In this document: positions 54,476-63,228 of the stretch, in pieces
How the letters are laid out: every line of letters starts with the position of its first letter
Position numbering within the stretch: position 1 is the stretch's first letter
Source of the DNA: Pseudomonas alliivorans
Lineage (GTDB): Bacteria; Pseudomonadota; Gammaproteobacteria; Pseudomonadales; Pseudomonadaceae
DNA length: 64,000 nt
Reading direction: 5' to 3'
Assembly (NCBI RefSeq): GCF_017826695.1
Contig: NZ_JAFFZW010000001.1
Coordinates: 682,001 to 746,000, forward strand
Position numbers and translations under genes: made by a program
The notes under the pieces: generated by a model
Seen by the model: only the letters and a program-made list of their open reading frames with translations
Databases searched by the model: none
What the model was told of the DNA's origin: nothing

Positions 54476-57400
54476 GGAGCGCCTCTTTCAGTTGGTGGCT
54501 GAGTTCATCCAGGCGAAAGCCTGAGGCCAAAGTGCGCAACTCGGCGACGAAGCCGCTACTGCCTGCGCCATCCCGCTCGATTGCGTCGAGCTTTTGCTGA
54601 ATGCCCCGGACATAGCCCAGGCCACACAATTCATAGAGTTCTTCCAGGTCCACCCGCGCAGGCAACCCGCGCGCAGACAGTGCAGGTGCCGGAGCGTTGT
54701 GCGCGCGACGTTGCCAGGTCAGTTGCAGATGATGTTGCAGGCGGTCCAGCAATCGTTGCAGGTGCACCGGTTTGGGCAGGTAATCGTTGCACACTTGCAG
54801 GTTGCGCTCCTTGTCGTCGGCCAATCCACTGGCGTTGGCCGACAGCACGATGATCGGCGCCTGGGACAGTGCGTTACGGCGGATCAGGCGGCTGGCGGCC
54901 CAGCCGTCCATGTCGGGCATGGAGAGGTCCATCAGGATCAGGTCCGGGTGCAGCAGCGAAACCTGTCTGATCGCCTCCTGCCCGTTGGCCGCCTGGGCGA
55001 CGTTGAAGCCGAGGGGAGTGAGCATGCCGCTGATGACCTTTCGGTGTTCGATGTGATCGTCCACCACCAGGATCAGCCGCCGGGGTCCTTCGTAGCCGAT
55101 GAGGTCATGGTCCGTGGCCACGACTGCCTTGGGCACCCGGACTTCCGAGAGGAACAGCCGAACCTGAAAGCGCGTGCCTTCATCCGGCTGGCTGGTGACA
55201 GACAGCGCGCCGCCCATCAAGGCAGTGAGCATACGGGTGATGGTCAGGCCAAGGCCGACACCGTTGTCCTGACGCACCAGTCCGCCGCGCTCGAACGGCT
55301 GAAAGATCCGTTCGAGCTGTTCCGGGGCGATGCCTATGCCGGTGTCGATAATGTCGAAAATCGCGGTTTCCAGACGATAGCTGACCCGCAGACAGACTTC
55401 GCCGCTGTCGGTGAAGTTGATCGCGTTACCCAGCAGGTTGATGAGGATCTGGCGCACGCGCTTTTCGTCGCCGCGCACCACATCCGGCATGCGTCCGAGC
55501 AGCTCCAGGCGCAGGGTCAGGCCCTTGTCGCGCGCCGGGCCGGTGAACATTTTCTGCAGATCATCGAGGAATTCCCGAAAGAGGATTTCCGAGGGCTCCA
55601 GACGCAGTTTGCCAGCCTCGATCTTGGCGACGTCGAGCAGGCCGTCGATCAACGAGAGCAGGTGCGAACTGCTGCGCATGATGGTCGCCAGCGAGTCCAG
55701 GTGCTTGCCCGGCGTGGCGGCGTCGCGTTGCAGAATCTGGGTGAAGCCGAGAATGCTGTTCAGCGGCGTGCGCAACTCGTGGGACAGGCCGGTGACGTAG
55801 CGGCTCTTGGCCGCGTTGGCGGCTTCCGACGCCTCCTTGGCCTCCTGCAAGGCCTGATCGGTCTTGTGGTGAGCTTCGATTTCCTGCATCAGCAGAGCGG
55901 TCTGACGTTCGGATTCTTCCAGTGCCACGCGGCGGCTTTCCCGGGTCAGTACCACCCACCAGGCCAGCACACCGGCGAAGACGCAACAGGTCAGGAACGC
56001 CTTGAGAAACGCCAGCATCAGCGTGTGGTGCGCCTGTGGCGACTGGTCGGTGAGGCCATGTGAAACCTGGCTGTAGATCAACGCCAGTGCGCCGGACAGA
56101 CCGAGCACCAGCACGCTCAGCAAGCCCAGGTATTGCATGAGTCGCGTGTGCAGGTAGCGACGTGGCAGGCGAGGCAGCAGACCACCGATCAGGTCTTCGA
56201 ACTGCATGGACAGCCGCGAACGGGTCTTGCACTGATCACCGCAGCGGGCGTCCAGCGAGCAGCACAACGAGCAGATCGGCGAGCCGTAGGCCGGACACCA
56301 GGCCATGTCCGGGGATTCGAAGGCGTTGCTGCAGACCCCGCAGTGCAGGCTCGCCTGCCGACCGGTGGGGAAGAGCAGCAGCGGGTTACTGTCGCGCGCC
56401 AGGTAGTAGCGGCCTTTGGTCAGCCAGGCGATCAGCGGCGCGGCAATCAGGGCGGTGGTCAGGGATATCAGCGGCGGTGCAGCTCTGGCCAGTTCACCCA
56501 ACGCACCGAAGTGAGCGCAAATGGACAGCAGCGATGCGATGAACATCGCGCCGACGCCCACCGGGTTGATGTCGTACAGGTGCGCACGCTTGAACTCGAT
56601 ATGTCCGGGTGACAGGCCCAGCGGCTTGTTGATCACCAGATCGGCCACCAGCGCACCGATCCAGGCGATGGCGACATTGGCGTACAGGCCAAGGACTTCT
56701 TCAATGGCGTCGAACACGCCCAGCTCCATGAGAATCAGGGCGATGGCGACGTTGAACACCAGCCAGATCACCCGGCCGGGGTGGCTGTGGGTGACGCGGG
56801 CGAAGAAATTCGACCAGGCCAGCGACCCGGCGTAGGCGTTGGTCATGTTGATCTTGATCTGGGAAATGATCACAAACAGCACCATGGCCGCCAGTGCCCA
56901 TTCAGGTGACAGGAACACGTAGTTGAAGGCCACCAGGTACATTTGCGTCGGCTCGGCAGCGCGTTCGATGGGCACTTGATGCTGCAGGGCCAGAAAGGCC
57001 AGAAACGCGCCGGCCATGATCTTCAGGCCTCCGGGGATCACCCAGCCAGGTCCGGCCATCAACAGCGCGGCCCACCAGCGTTTACGGTTGCGACGGGTTT
57101 TCTCCGGCAGGAAGCGCAGGTAGTCCACCTGCTCACCGATCTGCGTCACCAGTGAAAGCGCCACGCTGAACGCCGCGCCAAACAGCAGCAGGTTGAAGGT
57201 GCCGCCTTCACCTTCGCGTCCGGCGAACGAGGTAAGGTCCGAAAGCGCGTCCGGGTTTTTCCAGATCACGAACACGTAGGGCACGATCAGCAGCGTCAGC
57301 CACAAGGGTTGCGACCACATCTGCAGACGGCTGATCAGGGTGATGCCGTAGGCCACCAGCGGAATGACGATGATCGAGCAGATCACGTAAGCCAGCGCCA

Positions 57401-57851
57401 GCGGAATGTGGAAATACAACTCCAGCGCCAAGGCCATGATCGCCGCTTCCAGGGCGAAGAACAGAAAGGTGAAGCTGGCGTAGATCAGTGAAGTGATGGT
57501 CGAGCCGATATAGCCGAACCCTGCACCGCGGGTCAGCAGGTCCATGTCCACGCCATAGCGGGCAGCGTAATAGCTGATGGGCAGGCCAGTCAGAAAAATC
57601 ACCAGCGCCATGGCGATGATCGCCCACAGGGTGTTGGTGAAGCCGTAACTCATCACCAGCGCGCCGCCAATGGCCTCCAGCGCCAGAAACGACACGGCAC
57701 CCACCGCGGTGTTGGCGATGCGGAATTCCGACCACTTGCGGAAGGATTTCGGCGTGAAACGCAGGGCGTAGTCTTCCATGGTCTCGTCGGCGACCAGCCG
57801 GTTGTAATCGCGGCGCACTTTGATGATGCGTTGAGAGCCAGAGGGGCGCAC
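54450..57851 (-). CDS. NCS1-permease/hybrid histidine kinase fusion sensor
   Basis: An 1133-residue sensor. Residues about 25-480 are a complete NCS1 (nucleobase:cation symporter) module with about twelve TM segments. A cysteine cluster follows at 504-541 (C504, C507, C519, C527, C530, C531, C537, C541), suited to bind metal. Two more TM segments (about 573-593 and 612-636) lead to a coiled coil, HisKA with His691 (GLSHELRTPLN), the HATPase with Asn809 and DTGIGIAP/GVGLGL, and a receiver domain with Asp975 and Lys1027. The transporter part probably senses or carries a nucleobase, urea or amide, similar in principle to CbrA. GTG 57851 is the start. It faces the urea/amide transporter operon. 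Confidence 0.92.
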   Translation of the reverse strand: MRPSGSQRIIKVRRDYNRLVADETMEDYALRFTPKSFRKWSEFRIANTAVGAVSFLALEAIGGALVMSYGFTNTLWAIIAMALVIFLTGLPISYYAARYGVDMDLLTRGAGFGYIGSTITSLIYASFTFLFFALEAAIMALALELYFHIPLALAYVICSIIVIPLVAYGITLISRLQMWSQPLWLTLLIVPYVFVIWKNPDALSDLTSFAGREGEGGTFNLLLFGAAFSVALSLVTQIGEQVDYLRFLPEKTRRNRKRWWAALLMAGPGWVIPGGLKIMAGAFLAFLALQHQVPIERAAEPTQMYLVAFNYVFLSPEWALAAMVLFVIISQIKINMTNAYAGSLAWSNFFARVTHSHPGRVIWLVFNVAIALILMELGVFDAIEEVLGLYANVAIAWIGALVADLVINKPLGLSPGHIEFKRAHLYDINPVGVGAMFIASLLSICAHFGALGELARAAPPLISLTTALIAAPLIAWLTKGRYYLARDSNPLLLFPTGRQASLHCGVCSNAFESPDMAWCPAYGSPICSLCCSLDARCGDQCKTRSRLSMQFEDLIGGLLPRLPRRYLHTRLMQYLGLLSVLVLGLSGALALIYSQVSHGLTDQSPQAHHTLMLAFLKAFLTCCVFAGVLAWWVVLTRESRRVALEESERQTALLMQEIEAHHKTDQALQEAKEASEAANAAKSRYVTGLSHELRTPLNSILGFTQILQRDAATPGKHLDSLATIMRSSSHLLSLIDGLLDVAKIEAGKLRLEPSEILFREFLDDLQKMFTGPARDKGLTLRLELLGRMPDVVRGDEKRVRQILINLLGNAINFTDSGEVCLRVSYRLETAIFDIIDTGIGIAPEQLERIFQPFERGGLVRQDNGVGLGLTITRMLTALMGGALSVTSQPDEGTRFQVRLFLSEVRVPKAVVATDHDLIGYEGPRRLILVVDDHIEHRKVISGMLTPLGFNVAQAANGQEAIRQVSLLHPDLILMDLSMPDMDGWAASRLIRRNALSQAPIIVLSANASGLADDKERNLQVCNDYLPKPVHLQRLLDRLQHHLQLTWQRRAHNAPAPALSARGLPARVDLEELYELCGLGYVRGIQQKLDAIERDGAGSSGFVAELRTLASGFRLDELSHQLKEALHGRNDPSR

Positions 57852-57967
57852 GGAGTGGATTCCTGAGGGTTAATGACTCACGCAAATCCCTGTACGTTGC
57901 CGACACGGGGGAAGGCAGCAACTTCTGTGCCTGTCTGGCTGCCTTGCCACGTCTTCGACGCCGGACC

Positions 57968-58007
57968 GCGGGAGGCGGCTTGCCGGCGACCTGCCGGGCA
58001 CCGGCAG
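57968..58007. repeat. REP-like palindromic element, copy 2
   Basis: Inverse orientation relative to the copy at 43880-43921: it contains GGAGGCGGCTTGCCGGCGAC and CTGCCGGGCACCGGCAG. It sits in the 403-base intergenic region between the sensor kinase and the transporter operon. Confidence 0.6.
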
Positions 58008-58125
58008 CAGAACCGGCACACGCGCGGTGTCAGCTGTAATCAGGGGCCGCTGCGCCGCTCCTCGGGTACACGCAGATGGCATGCAGCGCAGGCGCAATCA
58101 TGCCCTTGATCCTGCGGCCGCACCC

Positions 58126-58155
58126 TACGTCAAATGACGTATGCCGATACGTCAT
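58126..58155. promoter_or_regulatory. Nested TACGTCA palindromes upstream of the urea/amide operon
   Basis: TACGTCA-AA-TGACGTA (58126-58141) overlaps a second perfect palindrome ATGACGTAT-GCCG-ATACGTCAT (58134-58155), giving three half-sites in 30 bases, followed by a partial GCGTATAC at 58159-58166. The site lies 100 bases before the substrate-binding protein start. LuxR/NarL-type regulators bind such short inverted repeats, so the response regulator encoded at 53804 is the likely binder. The rest of the 403-base gap holds the REP-like element and no gene. Confidence 0.75.
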
Positions 58156-58254
58156 GCTGCGTATACCCCGTTTCCGGCGTCACGCTCATGCTTGCTCCTA
58201 CTCGCGACGGCTCTGACCGGTCTCGCCGCGACTCACCAGCACAGGAGCGGGAAC

Positions 58255-59499
58255 ATGGATTCACGACAGACAGGCCCCATACGCTTTTTTCCCCGACGCC
58301 TGGCGTTGGGTGCGGCAGCGCTCTCGCTGATTGCCGCCAGTGTGTTCAGCCAGGCGACCCTGGCCGATGAAGCCAATACCACCGGGCTTGCCGTGACGGC
58401 TACCGAGGTGACCGTCGGCCAGTTGCACTCGGCCACCGGCACCATGGCGATTTCCGAGACCGGCTCGATCCAGGCCGAGCGGCTGGCCATCGACCAGATC
58501 AACGCGTCGGGCGGCATCCTCGGGCGGCAGATCAAAATCGTCCAGGAGGATGGTGCTTCCGACTGGCCGACCTTCGCCGAAAAAGCCAGGAAGCTCCTGG
58601 TCGGCGACAAGGTGGCCGCGGTGTTCGGCTGCTGGACCTCGGCCTCACGCAAAGCCGTGTTGCCGGTGTTCGAGAAGGAAAACGGCCTGTTGTACTACCC
58701 GACCTTCTACGAAGGGCTGGAACAGTCGAAAAACGTGATTTACACCGGCCAGGAAGCCACCCAGCAGATCCTCGCAAGCCTTGACTGGATCGCCAGGGAG
58801 AAGGGCGCCAAGACCTTCTACCTGATCGGCTCGGACTACATCTGGCCGCGCACCTCCATGAAGATCGCGCGCAAGCACATCGAGAATGTCCTGCACGGCA
58901 CCGTGGTCGGCGAAGACTACTACCCGCTGGGCAATACCCAGTTCGGTTCGCTGATCAACAAGGTCAAGCTGAAGAAGCCCGATGTGGTGTTTGCCGCTGT
59001 CGTGGGCGGCTCCAACGTCGCGTTCTACAAACAGCTCAAGGCCGCAGGCGTGACCTCGGCCAAGCAGAACCTGCTGACCCTGTCGGTGACCGAGGATGAA
59101 CTGTTGGGCATCGGCGGCGAAAACATGCAGGGCTTCTATGCCTCGATGAAGTACTTTCAAAGCCTCGACAACCCGAACAACAAGGCCTTCGTGGAGGCCT
59201 TCAAGGCCAGGTACGGCAAGGATTCGGTCATGGGTGACGTGACCCAGGCGGCCTATCTCGGTCCCTGGCTGTGGAAGGCTGCTGTCGAGAAAGCCGGGAG
59301 TTTCGACGTCGACAAGGTGGTTGCAGCGTCGCCAGGCATCGAGCTGAAAACCGCGCCGGAAGGTTACGTCAAGGTTCACGAGAACCATCACCTGTGGAGC
59401 AAGACCCGCATCGGTGAAGTCCAGGCTGACGGCCAGTTCAAAGTGATCTACGAATCGGACCTGATCGAGCCCAATCCTTTCCCCAAGGGTTACCAGTAA
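58255..59499 (+). CDS. urtA: Urea/short-chain amide ABC transporter substrate-binding protein
   Basis: A 414-residue periplasmic protein with a signal that carries an Arg pair (FFPRRLALGAAALSLIAASVFSQATLA), then ITVGQLHSATGTMAISE-like start, LAIDQINASGGILGRQIKIVQEDGASDWPTFAEKARKLL and GCWTSASRKAVLPVFEKENGLLYYPTFYEG. This is the UrtA/FmdD group of family 5 binding proteins. ATG 58255 has AGGAG upstream. First gene of the operon. FmdD (amide) is an equally good name because a formamidase follows. Confidence 0.92.
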   Translation: MDSRQTGPIRFFPRRLALGAAALSLIAASVFSQATLADEANTTGLAVTATEVTVGQLHSATGTMAISETGSIQAERLAIDQINASGGILGRQIKIVQEDGASDWPTFAEKARKLLVGDKVAAVFGCWTSASRKAVLPVFEKENGLLYYPTFYEGLEQSKNVIYTGQEATQQILASLDWIAREKGAKTFYLIGSDYIWPRTSMKIARKHIENVLHGTVVGEDYYPLGNTQFGSLINKVKLKKPDVVFAAVVGGSNVAFYKQLKAAGVTSAKQNLLTLSVTEDELLGIGGENMQGFYASMKYFQSLDNPNNKAFVEAFKARYGKDSVMGDVTQAAYLGPWLWKAAVEKAGSFDVDKVVAASPGIELKTAPEGYVKVHENHHLWSKTRIGEVQADGQFKVIYESDLIEPNPFPKGYQ

Positions 59500-59597
59500 C
59501 AGCAACTACCTGAACGCTGTGTACCGGAGCGGGGCTGCCCGCGGCGTCACGCCGACAGCCTCGCGCCCCCCGTCATTCACCCTTGGAGACCACCATC

Positions 59598-60515
59598 ATG
59601 GAATGGCTATCGGAATTTGGTGCCATCGCGGCCATGCAGGGGTTCAACGGTCTGTCCGTGTTCTGCGTGCTGCTGTTGATGGCGCTGGGGCTGGCAATCA
59701 TTTTTGGCCAGATGGGCGTGATCAACATGGCCCACGGTGAGTTTCTCACCATCGGCGCCTACACCACGTACGTGCTCTCGACGCTGGTGCAGACCTATCT
59801 GCCGTGGATGCAGCCGTACTACTTTTTCTTCGCCATCGCGCTGTCGTTCGTGGTGGCCGGTGCGATTGGCTGGGTGGTGGAGCGGGTGATGATCAGCCGC
59901 CTCTACCATCGGCCGCTCGACACCCTGCTGGCGACCTGGGGTCTGTCGCTGGTCATGCAGCAAGCGTTTCGTTCGATCTTCGGTGCGCGGGAAGTCAGCG
60001 CCACGCCGCCGGAATGGCTGATGGGCGCCGTGAACCTGACCGATGCCATCGAAATTCCCCGCAACGGCCTGTTCGTCATGGGCCTCAGCATGCTCATGAC
60101 CGGCGGCATTTTCCTGATGCTGTATCGCACCCGCTGGGGCCTGCACGTTCGCGCCACGGTGCAGAACCGCATCATGAGCCGCGCCGTCGGCATCAACACC
60201 CGCCAGGTCGACCGCATGACCTTCGCTCTGGGTTGCGGCGTGGCCGGTGTCGCGGGGGCTGCCTTCACCACCATCGGTTCCACCGGGCCCACGGCCGGTT
60301 CGCTGTATATCGTCGACACCTTTCTGGTGGTGGTCTTCGGCGGCGCACAGAGCCTGTTCGGCACCATCGCATCGGCGTTCGCAATTGCCCAGGCGCAGTC
60401 GATTTCCGAATTCTTCATGAGTGGCTCAATGGCCAAGGTACTGACGCTTTCGGCGGTGATTCTGATCCTGCTGATGCGCCCGCAAGGCCTGTTTTCCAGC
60501 AAAGTCCGCAAATAG
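59598..60515 (+). CDS. urtB: Urea/amide ABC transporter permease UrtB/FmdE type
   Basis: A 305-residue LivH-type permease with about eight membrane segments: LLLMALGLAIIFGQMGVINMAHGEFLTIGAYT is the typical start and TLLATWGLSLVMQQAFRSIFG a family signature. It lacks the long N-terminal extension of cyanobacterial UrtB. ATG 59598 has GGAG upstream. It forms the inner-membrane channel with the next gene product. Confidence 0.92.
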   Translation: MEWLSEFGAIAAMQGFNGLSVFCVLLLMALGLAIIFGQMGVINMAHGEFLTIGAYTTYVLSTLVQTYLPWMQPYYFFFAIALSFVVAGAIGWVVERVMISRLYHRPLDTLLATWGLSLVMQQAFRSIFGAREVSATPPEWLMGAVNLTDAIEIPRNGLFVMGLSMLMTGGIFLMLYRTRWGLHVRATVQNRIMSRAVGINTRQVDRMTFALGCGVAGVAGAAFTTIGSTGPTAGSLYIVDTFLVVVFGGAQSLFGTIASAFAIAQAQSISEFFMSGSMAKVLTLSAVILILLMRPQGLFSSKVRK

Positions 60516-60525
60516 AGGCCGAACG

Positions 60526-61689
60526 ATGAACGCACTCAACAAAATGCTCGGTGGCCGCCAGGGTGTGGTCGGCCTGCTGATCCTCGCGGCCCTGATTCTG
60601 GTGGTGTTTCCGCTGACTCTGGACGCCTTTCGTCTGAACATGGTCGGCAAATACCTGACCTACGCCTTCGTCGCGGTCGGGCTGGTGTTGTGCTGGGGTT
60701 ACGGCGGCATTCTCAGCCTGGGGCAGGGGGTGTTCTTCGGCTTGGGCGGTTACTGCATGGCGATGTTCCTGAAGCTGGAAGCGTCGGACCCGCAAAGCAC
60801 CAAAATCCAGTCCACGCCGGGCATTCCGGACTTTATGGACTGGAACCAGATCACCGAACTGCCATGGCTCTGGGTGCCGTTTCACAGCTTTACCTTCACG
60901 GTGATCGCCGTGGTGCTGGTGCCAGTGATCCTCGCGCTGATCATCGGTGCCGCGCTGTTTCGGCGGCGGGTGGGCGATGTGTATTTTTCCATCGTGACCC
61001 AGGCCATTGCGCTGATCCTGACGGTGTTGATCATCGGCCAGCAAGGCCTGACCGGTGGCGTCAATGGCATTACCGACCTCAAGACTCTATTAGGCTGGGA
61101 CATTCGCGGCGACGGCGCGAAGCTGACGCTGTACTTCATCAATGCCGCACTGCTGCTCGGCTGCATCCTGATCGGCAAATTCATTCTTTATTCCAAGCTC
61201 GGCCGACTGCTGATGGCCATGCGCGACAAGGAAGAACGGGTGCGCTTCTCGGGCTACGACGTGGCCGCCTTCAAGGTCTTCGTCTACTGCGTGGCTGCCG
61301 GATTTTCCGCAATTGGCGGGGCGATGTTCGCGTTGCAGGTGGGCTTCATGTCGCCGTCGTTCGTCGGCATCGTGCCGTCCATCGAGATGGTCATCTTTGC
61401 TGCGGTGGGGGGGCGCATGTCGCTGCTGGGCGCGGTGTACGGCTCGCTGCTGGTGAATTACGGCAAGACCTATTTCTCCGAATCCTTCCCTGAACTGTGG
61501 CTGTACCTCATGGGCGGCCTGTTCATCGCGGTGGTCATGTACTTCCCCGACGGCCTGGCCGGTCTGTGGGAACGCCACGCTCGCCAATGGCTGGGCAGAT
61601 TCGCGCCCGGGCCGGCGCCAGTGAGCAAGGTGCCCCCATCGTTGACGACTGAAAAACAACCCGCCCGTCCGTTGGAGACCCAGCCATGA
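60526..61689 (+). CDS. urtC: Urea/amide ABC transporter permease UrtC/FmdF type
   Basis: A 387-residue LivM-type permease: YAFVAVGLVLCWGYGGILSLGQGVFFGLGGYCMAMFL near the start, GGVNGITDL in the middle, and GRLLMAMRDKEERVRFSGYDVAAFKVFVY as the ATPase-coupling loop, with about nine membrane segments. It follows urtB by 10 bases and overlaps urtD by four (ATGA). Confidence 0.93.
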   Translation: MNALNKMLGGRQGVVGLLILAALILVVFPLTLDAFRLNMVGKYLTYAFVAVGLVLCWGYGGILSLGQGVFFGLGGYCMAMFLKLEASDPQSTKIQSTPGIPDFMDWNQITELPWLWVPFHSFTFTVIAVVLVPVILALIIGAALFRRRVGDVYFSIVTQAIALILTVLIIGQQGLTGGVNGITDLKTLLGWDIRGDGAKLTLYFINAALLLGCILIGKFILYSKLGRLLMAMRDKEERVRFSGYDVAAFKVFVYCVAAGFSAIGGAMFALQVGFMSPSFVGIVPSIEMVIFAAVGGRMSLLGAVYGSLLVNYGKTYFSESFPELWLYLMGGLFIAVVMYFPDGLAGLWERHARQWLGRFAPGPAPVSKVPPSLTTEKQPARPLETQP

Positions 61690-62447
61690 ACAGCCCGACA
61701 GGTTTCCAGATGAACAAGCCGGTGCTGGCCATCGAAGGGCTGACGGTGTCATTCGACGGCTTCAAGGCGGTCGATGATCTCAACCTTTACATCGACCGCA
61801 ACGAGGTGCGAGTAGTGATCGGCCCCAACGGCGCTGGCAAGACCACCGTTCTCGATCTGATCTGCGGCAAGACCCGCGCCACGGGCGGCAGCATCCAGTT
61901 CAAGGACCGTGAACTGACCCGGATGAACGAGTACGACATTGTGCGTGCCGGTGTGGGACGCAAATTCCAGACCCCGTCGATCTACGACAACCTGAGCGTG
62001 TTCGAGAACCTGGAAATGTCCTTTCCGGCAGGACGCAGTGTGTTCGGCGCACTGTTCTTCAGGCGCTCCAGCGAAGTGCTGGAAAGGGTCCGGCAGGTGG
62101 CCGCCGACATTTTTCTCGGTGACCTGCTGGAGCAGCAGGCCGGGCTTCTGTCCCACGGCCAGAAGCAGTGGCTGGAAATCGGCATGTTGCTGATGCAGGA
62201 CCCGGAACTGCTGATGCTCGATGAGCCGGTGGCTGGCATGAGCGTCAGTGAACGCGCACAGACGGCTGATCTGTTGAACCGCATCAGCCAGGGCCGATCG
62301 GTGCTGGTGATTGAGCACGACATGGAATTCGTCAAGAGCATCGCCCACAAGGTCACGGTGCTGCATCAGGGCAAGGTGCTGGCCGAAGGCAGCATGGAGT
62401 CGGTGCAGAAGAACCCGAAAGTCATCGAAGTTTACCTGGGCCACTGA
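61686..62447 (+). CDS. urtD: Urea/amide ABC transporter ATPase UrtD
   Basis: A 253-residue ABC ATPase: Walker A GPNGAGKT (46-53), FQTPSIYDNLSVFENLEMSF, signature LSHGQKQWLEIGMLL and Walker B ELLMLDEPVAGM, ending HQGKVLAEGSMESVQ. The LSHGQ signature and FQTPSI are typical of UrtD. Start overlaps the urtC stop. Confidence 0.93.
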   Translation: MNSPTGFQMNKPVLAIEGLTVSFDGFKAVDDLNLYIDRNEVRVVIGPNGAGKTTVLDLICGKTRATGGSIQFKDRELTRMNEYDIVRAGVGRKFQTPSIYDNLSVFENLEMSFPAGRSVFGALFFRRSSEVLERVRQVAADIFLGDLLEQQAGLLSHGQKQWLEIGMLLMQDPELLMLDEPVAGMSVSERAQTADLLNRISQGRSVLVIEHDMEFVKSIAHKVTVLHQGKVLAEGSMESVQKNPKVIEVYLGH

Positions 62448-62457
62448 GGAGCACAGC

Positions 62458-63147
62458 ATGTTCACGATTCAACAGCTGAGCTGTGGCTATGGCCAGAGCC
62501 AGATTCTTCATGACCTGGACCTCAACGTCGAGAAACAGGAAATCGTCGCCGTCATGGGCCGTAACGGCATGGGCAAGACCACGCTGTTCAAGAGCCTGAT
62601 GGGCATCCTGCCGCAATGGGGCGGGCAAGTGCAGGTGGACGGCGTTGATGTGTCCGCGCTGGAAACCCATTCAAGGGTCGAGCACGGCATGGCCTACGTA
62701 CCGCAGGGCCGCATGATCTTTCCGTCAATGAGCGTGCTGGAAAACATCCAGACCGGACTGCCCGCGTCAGCCAACGGCAAGGTGCCGGAGGACCTGTACG
62801 CACTGTTCCCGGTGCTGTTCGACATGCGCGGGCGCCGTGGCGGCAACCTGTCCGGCGGGCAGCAACAGCAACTGGCAATCGCCCGTGCGCTGGCGACCAA
62901 CCCCAAGGTGCTGTTGCTCGACGAGCCCACTGAAGGCATTCAGCCGTCGATCATCAAGGACATTGCCCGCACCCTCAAAGAGATCCGCAGCCTGCGCAAC
63001 CTGACCATCGTGGTCTCCGAGCAGGTGCTGTCGTTCACCCTGGAAATCGCCGACCGATTCCTGGTGATCGAGAAGGGCCGCTTCGTGGTCGAGGAAGCCC
63101 GCGCCAATGTCGACGAAGCGACGATCAGCCGCTACCTGTCGGTGTAG
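62458..63147 (+). CDS. urtE: Urea/amide ABC transporter ATPase UrtE
   Basis: A 229-residue LivF-type ATPase: Walker A GRNGMGKT (34-41), AYVPQGRMIFPSMSVLENIQTGL, signature LSGGQQQQLAIARAL and Walker B VLLLDEPTEGIQPSI. GAGGAG precedes ATG 62458. It completes the five-part importer. Confidence 0.94.
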   Translation: MFTIQQLSCGYGQSQILHDLDLNVEKQEIVAVMGRNGMGKTTLFKSLMGILPQWGGQVQVDGVDVSALETHSRVEHGMAYVPQGRMIFPSMSVLENIQTGLPASANGKVPEDLYALFPVLFDMRGRRGGNLSGGQQQQLAIARALATNPKVLLLDEPTEGIQPSIIKDIARTLKEIRSLRNLTIVVSEQVLSFTLEIADRFLVIEKGRFVVEEARANVDEATISRYLSV

Positions 63148-63228
63148 CCCGTGACCCGTGTCCCCTCTTTTTAACTGCCGTGACCTTACCTAATCATCGA
63201 ATTGACCCGAGACCGCAGGAGAACCGCC

